From: DASRDS01 sp035570055
GTDB lineage: Bacteria > Gemmatimonadota > Gemmatimonadetes > Gemmatimonadales > Gemmatimonadaceae
Direction of reading: 5' to 3'
Length of the DNA stretch: 64,000 nucleotides
Assembly: GCA_035570055.1 (NCBI GenBank)
Contig: DATMLM010000019.1
Coordinates: 1 to 64,000 of the forward strand
Shown: one piece after another, positions 32,097 through 41,017 of the stretch
Layout of the letters: every line of letters begins with the position of its first letter
Numbering within the stretch: position 1 is the stretch's first letter
The notes under the pieces: generated by a model
What the model saw: the letters and a program-made list of their open reading frames with translations, nothing else
Databases searched by the model: none
Told to the model about the DNA's origin: nothing
Program-made: the position numbers and the translations under genes

Positions 32097-33311
32097 ATGC
32101 AACTCGCGATTCTGGCGGCGATCAGCTTCTGCCATCTGCTCAATGACCTCGTCCAATCGCTGATTTACGCGGTCTACCCGATCCTCAAGACCACGCATCA
32201 TCTCGACTTTCGGCAGATTGGGCTCATCACGCTGTCGTACCAGATCACGGCATCGTTGCTCCAGCCGTTTGTTGGGTATTACACGGACAAGCGACCGTTG
32301 CCGTTTTCACTCGCCATCGGCATGAGCGCGACCCTGTGCGGCCTGCTGGTGCTGTCGGCGGCCGCGCATTTTCTCACGCTGCTCGCGGGCGCGTCCCTCG
32401 TGGGCCTGGGCTCGTCGATCTTTCATCCCGAGTCGTCGCGCGTGGCGCGGCTGGCGTCAGGGAATCGGCCGGGGTTTGCGCAGTCATTCTTTCAAGTTGG
32501 CGGGAACGCCGGAACGTCGCTCGGGCCGTTGCTTGCCGCGTACATCATCTTGCCGAACGGCCAGTCCAGTCTGGCTTGGTTCTCGGCCGTCGCTCTGCTC
32601 GCGATCGTGGTGCTCACCATCATCGGGCGCTGGTACCGGGCCCATTTGGCCCAACGTGGCCCCGCGTCGGTGGCCCACCCGACCAGCGCGCTGCCCCGAC
32701 GCCGCGTGATTGGGGCGCTCGCGGTTCTCGTGGCGCTCATGTTTTCGAAATTTTTCTATCTGGCGAGTCTGACCAGCTACTACACGTTTTATCTCATCAA
32801 CCGATTTCATCTGTCGGTGCAGAGCGCCGAGATACGACTCTTTTTGTTTTTGGGAGCGGTCGCGGCGGGAACGATCATTGGCGGCCCGATCGGGGATCGC
32901 ATTGGGAGGAAATACGTCATCTGGGTTTCTATCTTGGGCGTCCTCCCCTTTACTCTCATTCTGCCCTACGCCGACTTGGCTTGGACGACTGGCCTCAGCA
33001 TCGTGATCGGGCTCGTCCTCGCTTCGGCCATGCCGGCGATTCTCGTCTACGCGCAGGATCTCGTGCCTGGCCGCGTGGGGCTCATCTCCGGCGTGTTCTT
33101 CGGCCTCGCGTTCGGACTGGGCGGGATCGGCGCCGCGTTCCTCGGCAAGCTCGCCGACGCGACGAGTCTCGAGTTCGTCTATCGCGTCTGCGCGTTCCTT
33201 CCGGCGATCGGGTTGCTCACGGCGTTTCTCCCGCAGACGCACGGCGGTCGAGCTCATCGAGCAACGGCACCTGACCTGGCAGCAGCTTCCGGCGCGCTTC
33301 CGCAAGATTGA
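32097..33311 (+). CDS. fsr: MFS transporter, Fsr (fosmidomycin resistance) type
   Basis: This 404-aa inner-membrane exporter has twelve helices. AILAAISFCHLLNDLVQSLIYAVYPILK is the typical Fsr opening (CHLiND..Qs.l.alyP.l). GLGSSIFHPESSRVARLASGNRPGFAQSFFQVGGNAGTSLGPL matches the helix 4-5 signature, including the HPE motif. GPIGDRIGRKYVIWVS is the second-half MFS motif. It starts 9 bp after the GT2-GT-C gene, so it is probably the last gene of the island and could export its product or give resistance to it; that is inferred from position. Its last 95 bp overlap the NUDIX gene on the other strand. Confidence 0.88.
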   Translation: MQLAILAAISFCHLLNDLVQSLIYAVYPILKTTHHLDFRQIGLITLSYQITASLLQPFVGYYTDKRPLPFSLAIGMSATLCGLLVLSAAAHFLTLLAGASLVGLGSSIFHPESSRVARLASGNRPGFAQSFFQVGGNAGTSLGPLLAAYIILPNGQSSLAWFSAVALLAIVVLTIIGRWYRAHLAQRGPASVAHPTSALPRRRVIGALAVLVALMFSKFFYLASLTSYYTFYLINRFHLSVQSAEIRLFLFLGAVAAGTIIGGPIGDRIGRKYVIWVSILGVLPFTLILPYADLAWTTGLSIVIGLVLASAMPAILVYAQDLVPGRVGLISGVFFGLAFGLGGIGAAFLGKLADATSLEFVYRVCAFLPAIGLLTAFLPQTHGGRAHRATAPDLAAASGALPQD

Positions 33312-33669
33312 ACCACGCCGCGCGGTCGACTTCGGGATACTCGCGGCCGTTGTGCGTAAATGTGTTGCTCGTGATCGCGGCGGGATCGGCATCGCCGCGC
33401 ACGGCCCACGCGTGCACGACTTTGCCGCTCTTCTGTTTTACCGGCACGAGCGGGAGAAAGTCCCCGTCGACCGAGAGACCGGTCTCCTCGGCTAGCTCAC
33501 GACGTGCTGCGACCAACGGATCTTCGTCAGGGTTGATCTCGCCCTTCGGGATCGACCACGCCCCGTCGTCCTTACGGGCCCAAAAAGGACCGCCCGGGTG
33601 CACGAGAAAGACCTCGAGCACCCCGTTTCGGTGGCGAAACAGCAGCACGCCTGCGCTTTGCTTGCTCAA
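33217..33669 (-). CDS. NUDIX hydrolase
   Basis: This 150-aa protein carries a complete Nudix box, GEINPDEDPLVAARRELAEETGL (GX5EX7REUXEEXGU), at about residues 43-65. It is preceded by GAWSIPKGE and starts SAGVLLFRHRNGVLEVFLVHPGGPFW, the pattern of small Ap4A- or nucleotide-sugar-type NTP hydrolases. The TTG at 33669 has a GAGGAG ribosome-binding site and I prefer it. It lies 6 bp after susD on the same strand and may be co-transcribed with it. The 3' end overlaps the MFS gene tail-to-tail by 95 bp, and both reading frames look real up to their stops. Confidence 0.9.
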   Translation of the reverse strand: MSKQSAGVLLFRHRNGVLEVFLVHPGGPFWARKDDGAWSIPKGEINPDEDPLVAARRELAEETGLSVDGDFLPLVPVKQKSGKVVHAWAVRGDADPAAITSNTFTHNGREYPEVDRAAWFNLAEARRKLLPGQVPLLDELDRRASAGETP

Positions 33670-33675
33670 CGCTCC

Positions 33676-35172
33676 TCATGGACAGACCGGGGCAATATTC
33701 CCACCGCGCGCGTCACTCTCGCCGAGTGGAATCGGAACGATGGAGGTGTGGTGGTCGGTCACGCCAGGCCGCTGGTGAATCGCCGCGGTGTCGTGGCCGA
33801 AACCGGTGGAGGACCATGTCGTGTCGCGGGCCACGACGAGATTCCAGTTCCGGAGCGTCACCACCCGGTCCCCTTCCCCATCGCTCAACAGCGACACCCG
33901 CTGCTCGCGGAGGAAGAAATTGCGCGCGCTCACGTAGTCGGGGCTGACGACCGTATCGGCGAGCCCCCCGACCGTGGTACGCAGCGCGCGCAGCACGGCG
34001 ATCGCCGGCGCGTATTGCTGCAGCGAAATCTCCGCCTCAGCCAGCAACAACTGCAGCTCGACATTGCGGATGATCGGGAGCGGCGCCGAGCCGCTCATGT
34101 TGTTCGCGTAGTGAAAGAACGACCCAATCGGCGCCCCCGGTGATTGGGGACCATTCGCCGCGCCGGCATCCACGTACTTTGCCGTGAACCGGTTGTCCGT
34201 CGTATCGATGTCGTTGAGTGCGTCCCAGAGCAGAAACGTCGCGCCGGAGACGGTGTTGATCGGATTCGGGACATCGTTCGAGCTGGTGCTGAACGTGTGG
34301 AACACCCCGAAGTCATTTCCCGCGACCGCTTCGGACGCCGAGAGGCTGGTGGAGTAGATCGGCGCAGCCGCCTGGATGTCGGCGATCGCGGAGTCGAGTT
34401 GGGCCGCGTTGGGGGAACCCACGCTCAGGGTATCGGTCGGCCGGCCCGTCGTGTAGGCGTAGTAGATCCGTGCTTTCCCGCGCAGCCCCCGTGTGAACCC
34501 AAGATAGGCGCCCGCGCTGCCGCTTACCTGGCTGAACCCGGGCGGCATGACCACAGGGAACGCCGTGGCGGGTCCGGATTTGGTCAGACTGTCGGCGGCG
34601 GAGTCCAGCATCGCGACGATCTGCGCCCACGCATCCCGGTTGCAGAGGATCGGCGCCGGCTTGGGCTGCCCCACGCCATTGATCGGAATGCCAAGCGTGT
34701 CGCGCGTCTCGAGGATGTACATATAGTACAGGGCCTTCAACGTCTCCATCGCCCCGAACATCGCTTCCTGCTGAGCCGGCGGAAGTGGCGCGAGCCCGGC
34801 CGAGGTGGAAAACTCGAGCTTCGGCACGGCGGCAATGATCGAGTCGATGCCCTTGATGCCGTTGTAGTAGAAATCCCAGACGACGGGTCCGACGAAGAGA
34901 TCGCCCGGGTTGACGGCCACCGACCCCGTGCCGACGAGCACGAACCGCTGCTCGCTGGGCGTGAAGTACGCGGAGTTCCGCGCAAAGGCGTCCATGAACA
35001 GCTCGAAGTTGCCGATATCGGTGCGCCCGGCGTCGAACGCGCCCGTCACTTCGCTCTGCAATGCGGCCGCGGTATGCGGGAGACCCGTGGCCGCGTTGAA
35101 GTTCGGTACGGTCGACTCGTTGCACGCGGCGGCGCCGACGGCGAGGACCAGACAGCACATGAAGCGTCGCAT
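33676..35172 (-). CDS. SusD/RagB family outer-membrane lipoprotein
   Basis: This 498-aa surface lipoprotein begins MRRFMCCLVLAVGAAACNES, with a lipobox-like GAAAC. It has the SusD style: FELFMDAFARNSAYFTPSEQRF, LETLKALYYMYILETRD (TPR-like helix), IIRNVELQLLLAEAEISLQQYAPAIAVLRALRT (the conserved ...ELyLirAEA region) and ADTVVSPDYVSARNFFLREQRVSLL...GDR (the Re.REL/GhR region near the C-terminus). It should form the lid over the SusC barrel and bind a ligand outside the cell. The start at 35172 falls 1 bp before the SusC stop, so the pair is tightly coupled. No hydrolase gene is adjacent to hint at the ligand. Confidence 0.9.
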   Translation of the reverse strand: MRRFMCCLVLAVGAAACNESTVPNFNAATGLPHTAAALQSEVTGAFDAGRTDIGNFELFMDAFARNSAYFTPSEQRFVLVGTGSVAVNPGDLFVGPVVWDFYYNGIKGIDSIIAAVPKLEFSTSAGLAPLPPAQQEAMFGAMETLKALYYMYILETRDTLGIPINGVGQPKPAPILCNRDAWAQIVAMLDSAADSLTKSGPATAFPVVMPPGFSQVSGSAGAYLGFTRGLRGKARIYYAYTTGRPTDTLSVGSPNAAQLDSAIADIQAAAPIYSTSLSASEAVAGNDFGVFHTFSTSSNDVPNPINTVSGATFLLWDALNDIDTTDNRFTAKYVDAGAANGPQSPGAPIGSFFHYANNMSGSAPLPIIRNVELQLLLAEAEISLQQYAPAIAVLRALRTTVGGLADTVVSPDYVSARNFFLREQRVSLLSDGEGDRVVTLRNWNLVVARDTTWSSTGFGHDTAAIHQRPGVTDHHTSIVPIPLGESDARGGNIAPVCP

Positions 35173-35173
35173 C

Positions 35174-38164
35174 TCAGAATCCCAGATCGATGGAGACGAA
35201 ATAGCTGCGGGTGGGCGGATACGGCGTGACGTCTTGCCCACGTCCCGTGAGCTGAGAGCTGAAATTGCTGACGTCCGGATCCAGTCCCGGGTACGCCGTC
35301 CAGGTGATGAGGTTGCGTCCCGAGACGCTCACGCTCCCGCTGCGCACAAATCCGCGGCCGACGCTTTGTATGAATCGGCTGGGGAGATCGACCTTGAGCG
35401 TCAGCTCGCGAAGCTTGAGGTAGTCGCCGTTGGCCAGGTACGGCGTGAGCCCCGCGCCCTGCGCCGCGATGCGCGCGTTGGTCAGTGCGGTGTCCTGCAG
35501 GTTGTGCGCGCCGTCGAAGTACTGTTCGGTCAGGTCGGACACCTTGAAGCCGCGCCGCCAATCGAGGAAGGCGTGCAGGTGCAGCGCGCCGAAGCTCAAG
35601 TCGTTCGTGAAGCCCATGGTAAATGCCGGGTTCGCGTCGCCTAACTGGACGATCGTCGGCGCGGCACCGTTGATCGATGCCTGCCCCCAGAATGCGGTCG
35701 GCGAGTGCCCCGCGACGATGCGGTAGCCGCCGAACGGCGTATAGCCGAACGCCGTGAACCCGGGCTGGAATCCAGGAATCGGCAGGTTGTCGACGACGGC
35801 CAGGTTGCGCGCGAAGTTCTCGTTCGTGACCCAGGTGAACTGCCCAACCGATACCGGCGTCGCGCCGAGCTGCAGCTCGATGCCGCGGTTCGTCATCTGC
35901 CCGCCGTTGATCCACTGCTGGTTGACGCCGCTCGACGGCAGCGCTTGCGCCAGGAGCAGCAGGTCGGTGATGCGCTTCTGGTAGACGGTGGCGCTGAACG
36001 TCAGGTTGTTGCGGAAGAGCGTCGCGTCGAATCCGGTCTCGAAATCCGTATTCGTCTCCGGCTTGATATTCGGGTCCCCGCCAACCAACCCGGGCTTGAG
36101 TCCGAGCTCGCCGCCGTACCCCTTGATCGAGTCGCCGCTGGTCCGCACGCCGTAGTTCGGGACCGTGCCCGACACGCCGTAGGCGAAGCGAAGTTTCAGC
36201 TCGTCCAAGCCGGCGAAGAGGTTCGGGATGCGATACGAGATCGACGCTTTTGGAAACGGGTAGTAGTGATTGACGTTGCCGTCGTTACTCGACCGCTCGG
36301 CGTTGAATCCCCCGGTGAGCGCGAGCCGCTCGCCGAACACCAGCAACTGCTCCTGCGCGTAGAAGCCTTGATTGATGACGATGCTCTGCTGGAAGAACGG
36401 CGAGAGCACGGTGCCAGCCTGCGGGTTGCCGTAGCCCGGGAGCAGATTCTGCGAGACGAGGTCCGGCAGGTACAGCGCGTTCCGGTCGCCCGTGTACCCG
36501 GCTGATGTCGTCGCCTGCAACCCGTGAATGCCGGTCAGCGTGTGCACGACCGACAACGAATAGTTGTACAACTCGTTCGTCGCCGATTGGATCGTCGAGA
36601 CACCCGGGAACGCGTTCAGCGCCGAGTGCTCCACCTGCAGGTTCGACGGCGCGTAGAACTGATCTTTCTGATTGGCCCAGTCGGCGCCACCCTGCGCGAT
36701 GATCGAGAGGTTCTGCGTCGAGGTGGTGAAGGCTTTGAACTCGATGTTCGTGCCGAAGGTGAAGCGACTGACGTTCTCCGGCGTCTGGATCGAGTGGGCG
36801 TCGTCGAACGCGTTGGCCGTGCCATACGGGTTGTGCACGTACGAGCCGTCGGCGTTGTGCTTGGCCATGTCGAAGAAGGACGGCGTGTACGAGATCACGT
36901 CGTAGCCGGCGATGCCGAGATTGTCGTTCCCGTTGACGCCGCGCCGCGCGAGCGATGCGCTGTAGGCCATGGTCGCGCTGGCGGTGAGCATGTTCCCGAC
37001 ATGTTGGGACACGTTGGTGCGAATGGACTGCTTGTTGTAGCCGGTATTGATCTGCGCGCCATTGTCGTACTTGGTCAGCCCCGACACGAAGTACTGGGTC
37101 GTCGGGGTCGCGCCGCGGAGGCTCAGGTCGCTCTCCCACGACATCTCCTGATTCCCATAGAGACTCTTCTGGAAATCGCAGAAGCCGTGACACCAGTCGT
37201 AGTTCTGGACGACCTGGGCCGAATCGAGCGGCGGTGTCGTGAAGGAGGCGTTATAGGCCTGGGCCTCCGGCAGCGTGAACCGGCGCACGGGCAGCGTGTT
37301 GCTCAGACTGTACTGACCAAATCGCTGGGTGAAGTCCCACTGTGGCTTGCCCGCCGTGCCCTTTTTGGTGGTGATCAGGATGACGCCGGCCGCGCCCTTG
37401 TCGCCGTAGATGGCTGACGCCGCGGACCCTTCGAGGAATTGCATCGACTCGATGTCGTTCGGATTCAGGTCCGCGATGCGATTCGTCTGTTGGTCCTGCG
37501 GGGAGGGTCCGTTCGACGACGTGTTGTTGGCCGAGCTCGCGATCGAGTTGAGCCCCGATGGAATCGAGGCGTTGCTCATGATCACGCCATCGACGACATA
37601 GAGCGGCTGGCCTGCCGCGGTCGCATAGATCGATGTCGTGCCACGCACCTGTACCTGCAGGCCACCGCCGGGAGCGCCCGAGTTCTCGCTGATGAGCGCG
37701 CCCGGGACCTTCCCCTCGAGCGCGTTCTCCAGCGTCGGCGTCGGCGCGCCAACCAACTGCGACGCCGTGATGACGGGATCGTGCGTCGCGGCGTTTCGCG
37801 ACGAGATCGTCGTGCCGACGCCGGTGATCACCTGGCGGTCGATCTGAAAGACATCGCGCGTCATACTCACCGTCACATCGGTGTCGCCCGTCGCATGGAT
37901 CGCGACGGTCGTCAGGTGGTACCCGATCCGGCGCACGGCCAGGCTTTGCGCGCCGTCGGGCACGCGCACGGAGAACGTGCCGCTATCGGTTGCTTGGGCG
38001 CCGATGGTCGTGCCCGTCACCATTATCTGGGCGACAGGGACCGGTCGGTGATCCGCTGAGTCGACGACGTGTCCCGTGACGTGCCGCGTGGCGTTTTGGC
38101 CCAACGCGGGCAGAGCGGCCACCGCCGGGAGCACGGCGGCCGCCAATATTGAGCGAAGTGACAT
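35174..38164 (-). CDS. SusC/RagA family TonB-linked outer-membrane transporter
   Basis: This 996-aa protein has a signal peptide (MSLRSILAAAVLPAVAALPALGQ). A carboxypeptidase-regulatory-like domain (about 27-105; HVTGHVVDSADHRPVPVAQIMVTGT) is typical of SusC. The plug domain has SSRNAATHDPVITASQL, LENALEGKVPGALI, GGGLQVQVRGT, QPLYVVDGV and IESMQFLEGSAASAIYGDKGAAGVILITTKKG, the SusC plug consensus. A 22-strand barrel follows and ends RSYFVSIDLGF with the terminal aromatic residue. It should import a large ligand together with SusD, powered by TonB. An AraC-type regulator lies 66 bp upstream on the same strand. Confidence 0.95.
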   Translation of the reverse strand: MSLRSILAAAVLPAVAALPALGQNATRHVTGHVVDSADHRPVPVAQIMVTGTTIGAQATDSGTFSVRVPDGAQSLAVRRIGYHLTTVAIHATGDTDVTVSMTRDVFQIDRQVITGVGTTISSRNAATHDPVITASQLVGAPTPTLENALEGKVPGALISENSGAPGGGLQVQVRGTTSIYATAAGQPLYVVDGVIMSNASIPSGLNSIASSANNTSSNGPSPQDQQTNRIADLNPNDIESMQFLEGSAASAIYGDKGAAGVILITTKKGTAGKPQWDFTQRFGQYSLSNTLPVRRFTLPEAQAYNASFTTPPLDSAQVVQNYDWCHGFCDFQKSLYGNQEMSWESDLSLRGATPTTQYFVSGLTKYDNGAQINTGYNKQSIRTNVSQHVGNMLTASATMAYSASLARRGVNGNDNLGIAGYDVISYTPSFFDMAKHNADGSYVHNPYGTANAFDDAHSIQTPENVSRFTFGTNIEFKAFTTSTQNLSIIAQGGADWANQKDQFYAPSNLQVEHSALNAFPGVSTIQSATNELYNYSLSVVHTLTGIHGLQATTSAGYTGDRNALYLPDLVSQNLLPGYGNPQAGTVLSPFFQQSIVINQGFYAQEQLLVFGERLALTGGFNAERSSNDGNVNHYYPFPKASISYRIPNLFAGLDELKLRFAYGVSGTVPNYGVRTSGDSIKGYGGELGLKPGLVGGDPNIKPETNTDFETGFDATLFRNNLTFSATVYQKRITDLLLLAQALPSSGVNQQWINGGQMTNRGIELQLGATPVSVGQFTWVTNENFARNLAVVDNLPIPGFQPGFTAFGYTPFGGYRIVAGHSPTAFWGQASINGAAPTIVQLGDANPAFTMGFTNDLSFGALHLHAFLDWRRGFKVSDLTEQYFDGAHNLQDTALTNARIAAQGAGLTPYLANGDYLKLRELTLKVDLPSRFIQSVGRGFVRSGSVSVSGRNLITWTAYPGLDPDVSNFSSQLTGRGQDVTPYPPTRSYFVSIDLGF

Positions 38165-38230
38165 ATGTGCGCCACACTAGGTCCGTTTGCGGCGCCCGGC
38201 TTGAACGGATTGACGAGCGCTTGAACAGGG

Positions 38231-39040
38231 CTAACGCGGCAGCGAACGCCGGAAGTCCGACGGCGTGACGCCTTCGGTCCGCTTGAACTCGCGCGAGAAG
38301 TGCGCCTGATCAGCGAAACCGGCTTCCAGCGCAACCTCGATCATCGGGCGTCCGGCCGTGAGCATCGCGCGTGCCCACGCCAAACGCCGTCGTCGCGCGT
38401 ACGTTCCAGGCGTGCAACCGAGGAACGATCGGAACGAGCGCGCGAAGTACGCGGGGTGCACGCCCGCATCGAGCGCCAGTTGCTGCACGCTCGGCGGCGA
38501 GCGAAACTCGGCATCGAGCCGCTGCGCGGCCCGCGTCACCCAGTCGGGCCGCGTGCGCTCGCCGTGTCGCCGATCCGTGCGCAGGGCTTCGGCCGACAAC
38601 AGCAGCAAGATCCCCTCGATAACCATCGGCGATGTCGGCTCCCACACCCGTGCTTCGCGGCGCAGCCGGGCGGCGAGGCTCGACGCCACATCGCCCGACA
38701 CCGTCACCCAGTCGGGCCACCGCTCGGCCTCGAATCGCGCCGAGGACCACGCGGGGTCGAGTTGGATGACGAAGCAGCGACAGCCGCGGCCGCCGATGTC
38801 ATCGCTGTGCTCGGTGTCGGCGGGATTGAACACGACGGTACCAGGGGGGCACGATCGCGAGTGGCCGCGCGAGACCTCCATCACGGACCCGCTGATCACG
38901 AAACAAAAATACGGATGATCGTGCGCATGCCGGGGCAGCCGGACGTTCGCCGCGTGCGACGTTTCGAAAAACAACAGATCGTCGGTCTGTCGGATGACCG
39001 CCCCCTGCCCTAAGAATTCTCCGTGCGCAAGTTGGAGCAC
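38231..39040 (-). CDS. AraC-family transcriptional regulator
   Basis: This 269-aa protein has an N-terminal cupin sensor (RLPRHAHDHPYFCFVISGSVMEV, VVFNPADTEHSDDIGG, with His residues suited for a metal). The C-terminal half is a double helix-turn-helix: PPSVQQLALDAGVHPAYFARSFRSFLGCTPGTYARRRRLAWARAML and IEVALEAGFADQAHFSREFKRTEGVTPSDFRR. The latter is the standard AraC signature. It is encoded just upstream of susC on the same strand and divergent from the formamidase gene, so it may control either. The start codon is GTG 39040; its 62-bp divergent gap to GTG 39103 holds the operator candidates. Confidence 0.93.
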   Translation of the reverse strand: MLQLAHGEFLGQGAVIRQTDDLLFFETSHAANVRLPRHAHDHPYFCFVISGSVMEVSRGHSRSCPPGTVVFNPADTEHSDDIGGRGCRCFVIQLDPAWSSARFEAERWPDWVTVSGDVASSLAARLRREARVWEPTSPMVIEGILLLLSAEALRTDRRHGERTRPDWVTRAAQRLDAEFRSPPSVQQLALDAGVHPAYFARSFRSFLGCTPGTYARRRRLAWARAMLTAGRPMIEVALEAGFADQAHFSREFKRTEGVTPSDFRRSLPR

Positions 39041-39054
39041 GGGCTATGGGTGTC

Positions 39055-39084
39055 CTGTCAGTACCGCGAAGTCAACCATACAAT
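39055..39084 (+). promoter_or_regulatory. weak promoter candidate for the formamidase operon
   Basis: CTGTCA (39055-39060) and TACAAT (39079-39084; five of six to TATAAT) are separated by 18 bp and lie 18 nt before GTG 39103, with GAGGGGGA between. The spacing fits a conventional leadered transcript. The -35 match is weak. Confidence 0.35.
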
Positions 39085-39102
39085 GACGAGGGGGATGGGA
39101 TT

Positions 39103-40053
39103 GTGGCCGAGCACCGCATCGAACGGGACAAAGTGCATTACAAGTGGGACCGAGCGAATCCACCCGTCGTGGAAATCGACTCCGGCGACGTCGTGCACTG
39201 CGAGACAGATGAAGTGACGGACGGACAGATTCGACCCGGGTCACCCGCATCGGTATTCACCACGCTCGACTTCAACCGTCTCTACCCCCTGGCCGGACCG
39301 ATCTTCGTACGCGGCGCCGAGCCCGGTGACACGCTCCAAGTCGACGTCCTCAGTCTCTCGACGCTCGACTGGGGATGGGCCGGACTTATTCCCGGGCTCG
39401 GTCTTCTCGCCGAGGACTTTCCCGAACCGTACATCCGTCACTTCGACCTTACGAACGGCGTCGACACCGCGTTGAGATCCGACATCACCATTCCCATCGC
39501 GCCGTTCTGTGGCACGATGGGTGTCGCGACCGACGAGCCCGGACCGCACGATGTGCTTCCACCCACGAAGGGCGCGGGGAATATCGATACCCGGCATCTG
39601 ACCGCCGGGTCGACGTTGTATCTGCCGGTCTTCGTCCGAGGCGGATTGTTCTCGGCGGGCGACTGTCATGCGGCGCAAGGGGACGGCGAAGTCTGCGTGA
39701 CCGGCATCGAGAGTCCCATGCGGTTCACGCTGCGATTCTCGGTGATAAAACAGGGCGGCATGAACCCGTGGCGCTATCACTTCCGCACGCCGCCGGGATC
39801 CCTGCAGGCACGGTCGGATCGGGCCGGATATTACGCCGCGACCGCGCTTGGGCCGGATCTCATGACGAATGCCAAGAACGCCGTGCGCGAGCTGATCGGA
39901 TGGTTGGGCGCGGAGCGCGGCCTCGATCCGAGAGATGCATACATCCTGTGCAGCTTGGCGGCCGATCTCAAGATCTCGCAGATCGTCGATCAGCCGAATT
40001 GGGGTGTCTCGGCCTATTTCCCTTTGAGTGTGCTAAATTCAGCCCATGCCTGA
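39103..40053 (+). CDS. acetamidase/formamidase
   Basis: This 316-aa cytosolic amidase of the FmdA/AmdA family would release ammonia from formamide or acetamide. HRIERDKVHYKWDRANPPVVEIDSGDVVHCETDEVTDGQI is the characteristic N-terminus, with GPIFVRGAEPGDTLQVDVL next. FCGTMGVATDEPG and LPPTKGAGNIDTRHLTAGSTLYLPVFVRGGLFSAGDCHAAQGDGEVCVTGIE carry the catalytic and metal-binding residues (GN.D, GD.HA.QGDGE). The start GTG 39103 has a GAGGGGGA ribosome-binding site; the in-frame GTG/ATG region upstream (39046) would collide with the AraC promoter region. It overlaps the next gene by 8 bp. Confidence 0.92.
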   Translation: MAEHRIERDKVHYKWDRANPPVVEIDSGDVVHCETDEVTDGQIRPGSPASVFTTLDFNRLYPLAGPIFVRGAEPGDTLQVDVLSLSTLDWGWAGLIPGLGLLAEDFPEPYIRHFDLTNGVDTALRSDITIPIAPFCGTMGVATDEPGPHDVLPPTKGAGNIDTRHLTAGSTLYLPVFVRGGLFSAGDCHAAQGDGEVCVTGIESPMRFTLRFSVIKQGGMNPWRYHFRTPPGSLQARSDRAGYYAATALGPDLMTNAKNAVRELIGWLGAERGLDPRDAYILCSLAADLKISQIVDQPNWGVSAYFPLSVLNSAHA

Positions 40054-41017
40054 TCGCATTCCATTCACCTCCGAGGTCTGGGCCGAGGCGCGGCGCCGGG
40101 TCTCCGCTCACGCGCATCACACGCCGATCCTGACGTCGCGTCTCCTCAGTCATGAGACAGGCTATGACGTGCACCTCAAGGCCGAGATGTTTCAGCGCAC
40201 CGGGTCATACAAGATTCGCGGGCCGCTGAACAAGCTCCTCGAGCTCACGCCCGAGGAGCGTCAGCGTGGCGTCATCTGCTCCTCGGCTGGCAATCATGCG
40301 CAAGGTGTCGCGCTCGCAGCGAAGATCTACGGGATTCGCGCGGTCGTCGCGATGGCGACGAACGCGACGCCATCGAAAGTCGCGGCAACGAAAGCCTACG
40401 GCGCCGAGGTCGTGCTGCACGGGAGCATCTGGGACGAGGCGAACGAGCGCGCGAAGGAGCTCATCGCCGAGTGCGGATACACCTACGTGCATCCGTTCGA
40501 CGACTATGATCTCATGGCCGGCCAAGGGACGCTCGGCCTCGAGGTCATGGACGACGTGCCCGACGTCGACGTCCTCGTCGTGCCGATCGGCGGCGGTGGG
40601 CTCATCTCCGGCGTATCAATGGCCGTCAAGGCGCGCAATCCCAAGGTGCGCGTGATTGGCGTGGAGTCGTCCGGGGCGCCCGGGATGAAAAACAGCGTTC
40701 AGGCCGATCACGTTGTGACGTTGCCGAGCGTTGACTGCATCATCGACGGTCTGCGGGTCAAGCGGGTCGGCGAGAAGACCTTCGACGTGGTACGGCGCTT
40801 TGTCGATGACATCGTGACGTTGCCCGATAGCGACATCTTCGACTCCGTTCGCTGGGTCATGTCGCACTGCAAGCTCGTCATCGAAGGCGCCGCGGCTGCT
40901 CCCGTTGCGGCGTTGCGGCACGGGCTCATCAAGGCGCCGAAAGGGGCGAAGGTTGTTTGCGTGCTGAGCGGCGGGAACGTGAACCTCGATCCGCTGAAAG
41001 ATGCCAGGTTCAACTAA
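40046..41017 (+). CDS. threonine ammonia-lyase/serine racemase-like PLP enzyme
   Basis: This 323-aa fold-type II PLP enzyme has FQRTGSYKIRGPLNKL with the Schiff-base Lys56, CSSAGNHAQGVALAA (cofactor-ring Asn) and VVPIGGGGLISGVSMAVK (the Gly loop that binds the phosphate). VIEGAAAAPVAALRHG and VVCVLSGGNVNLD are the standard C-terminal motifs. There is no ACT regulatory domain, so it resembles catabolic threonine dehydratase or serine racemase and not biosynthetic IlvA. It should deaminate L-threonine or serine to a 2-oxo acid and ammonia. It is coupled to formamidase (8-bp overlap); both release ammonia, which suggests a nitrogen-scavenging unit. Its stop overlaps the convergent MFS gene by 4 bp. 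Confidence 0.9.
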   Translation: MPDRIPFTSEVWAEARRRVSAHAHHTPILTSRLLSHETGYDVHLKAEMFQRTGSYKIRGPLNKLLELTPEERQRGVICSSAGNHAQGVALAAKIYGIRAVVAMATNATPSKVAATKAYGAEVVLHGSIWDEANERAKELIAECGYTYVHPFDDYDLMAGQGTLGLEVMDDVPDVDVLVVPIGGGGLISGVSMAVKARNPKVRVIGVESSGAPGMKNSVQADHVVTLPSVDCIIDGLRVKRVGEKTFDVVRRFVDDIVTLPDSDIFDSVRWVMSHCKLVIEGAAAAPVAALRHGLIKAPKGAKVVCVLSGGNVNLDPLKDARFN

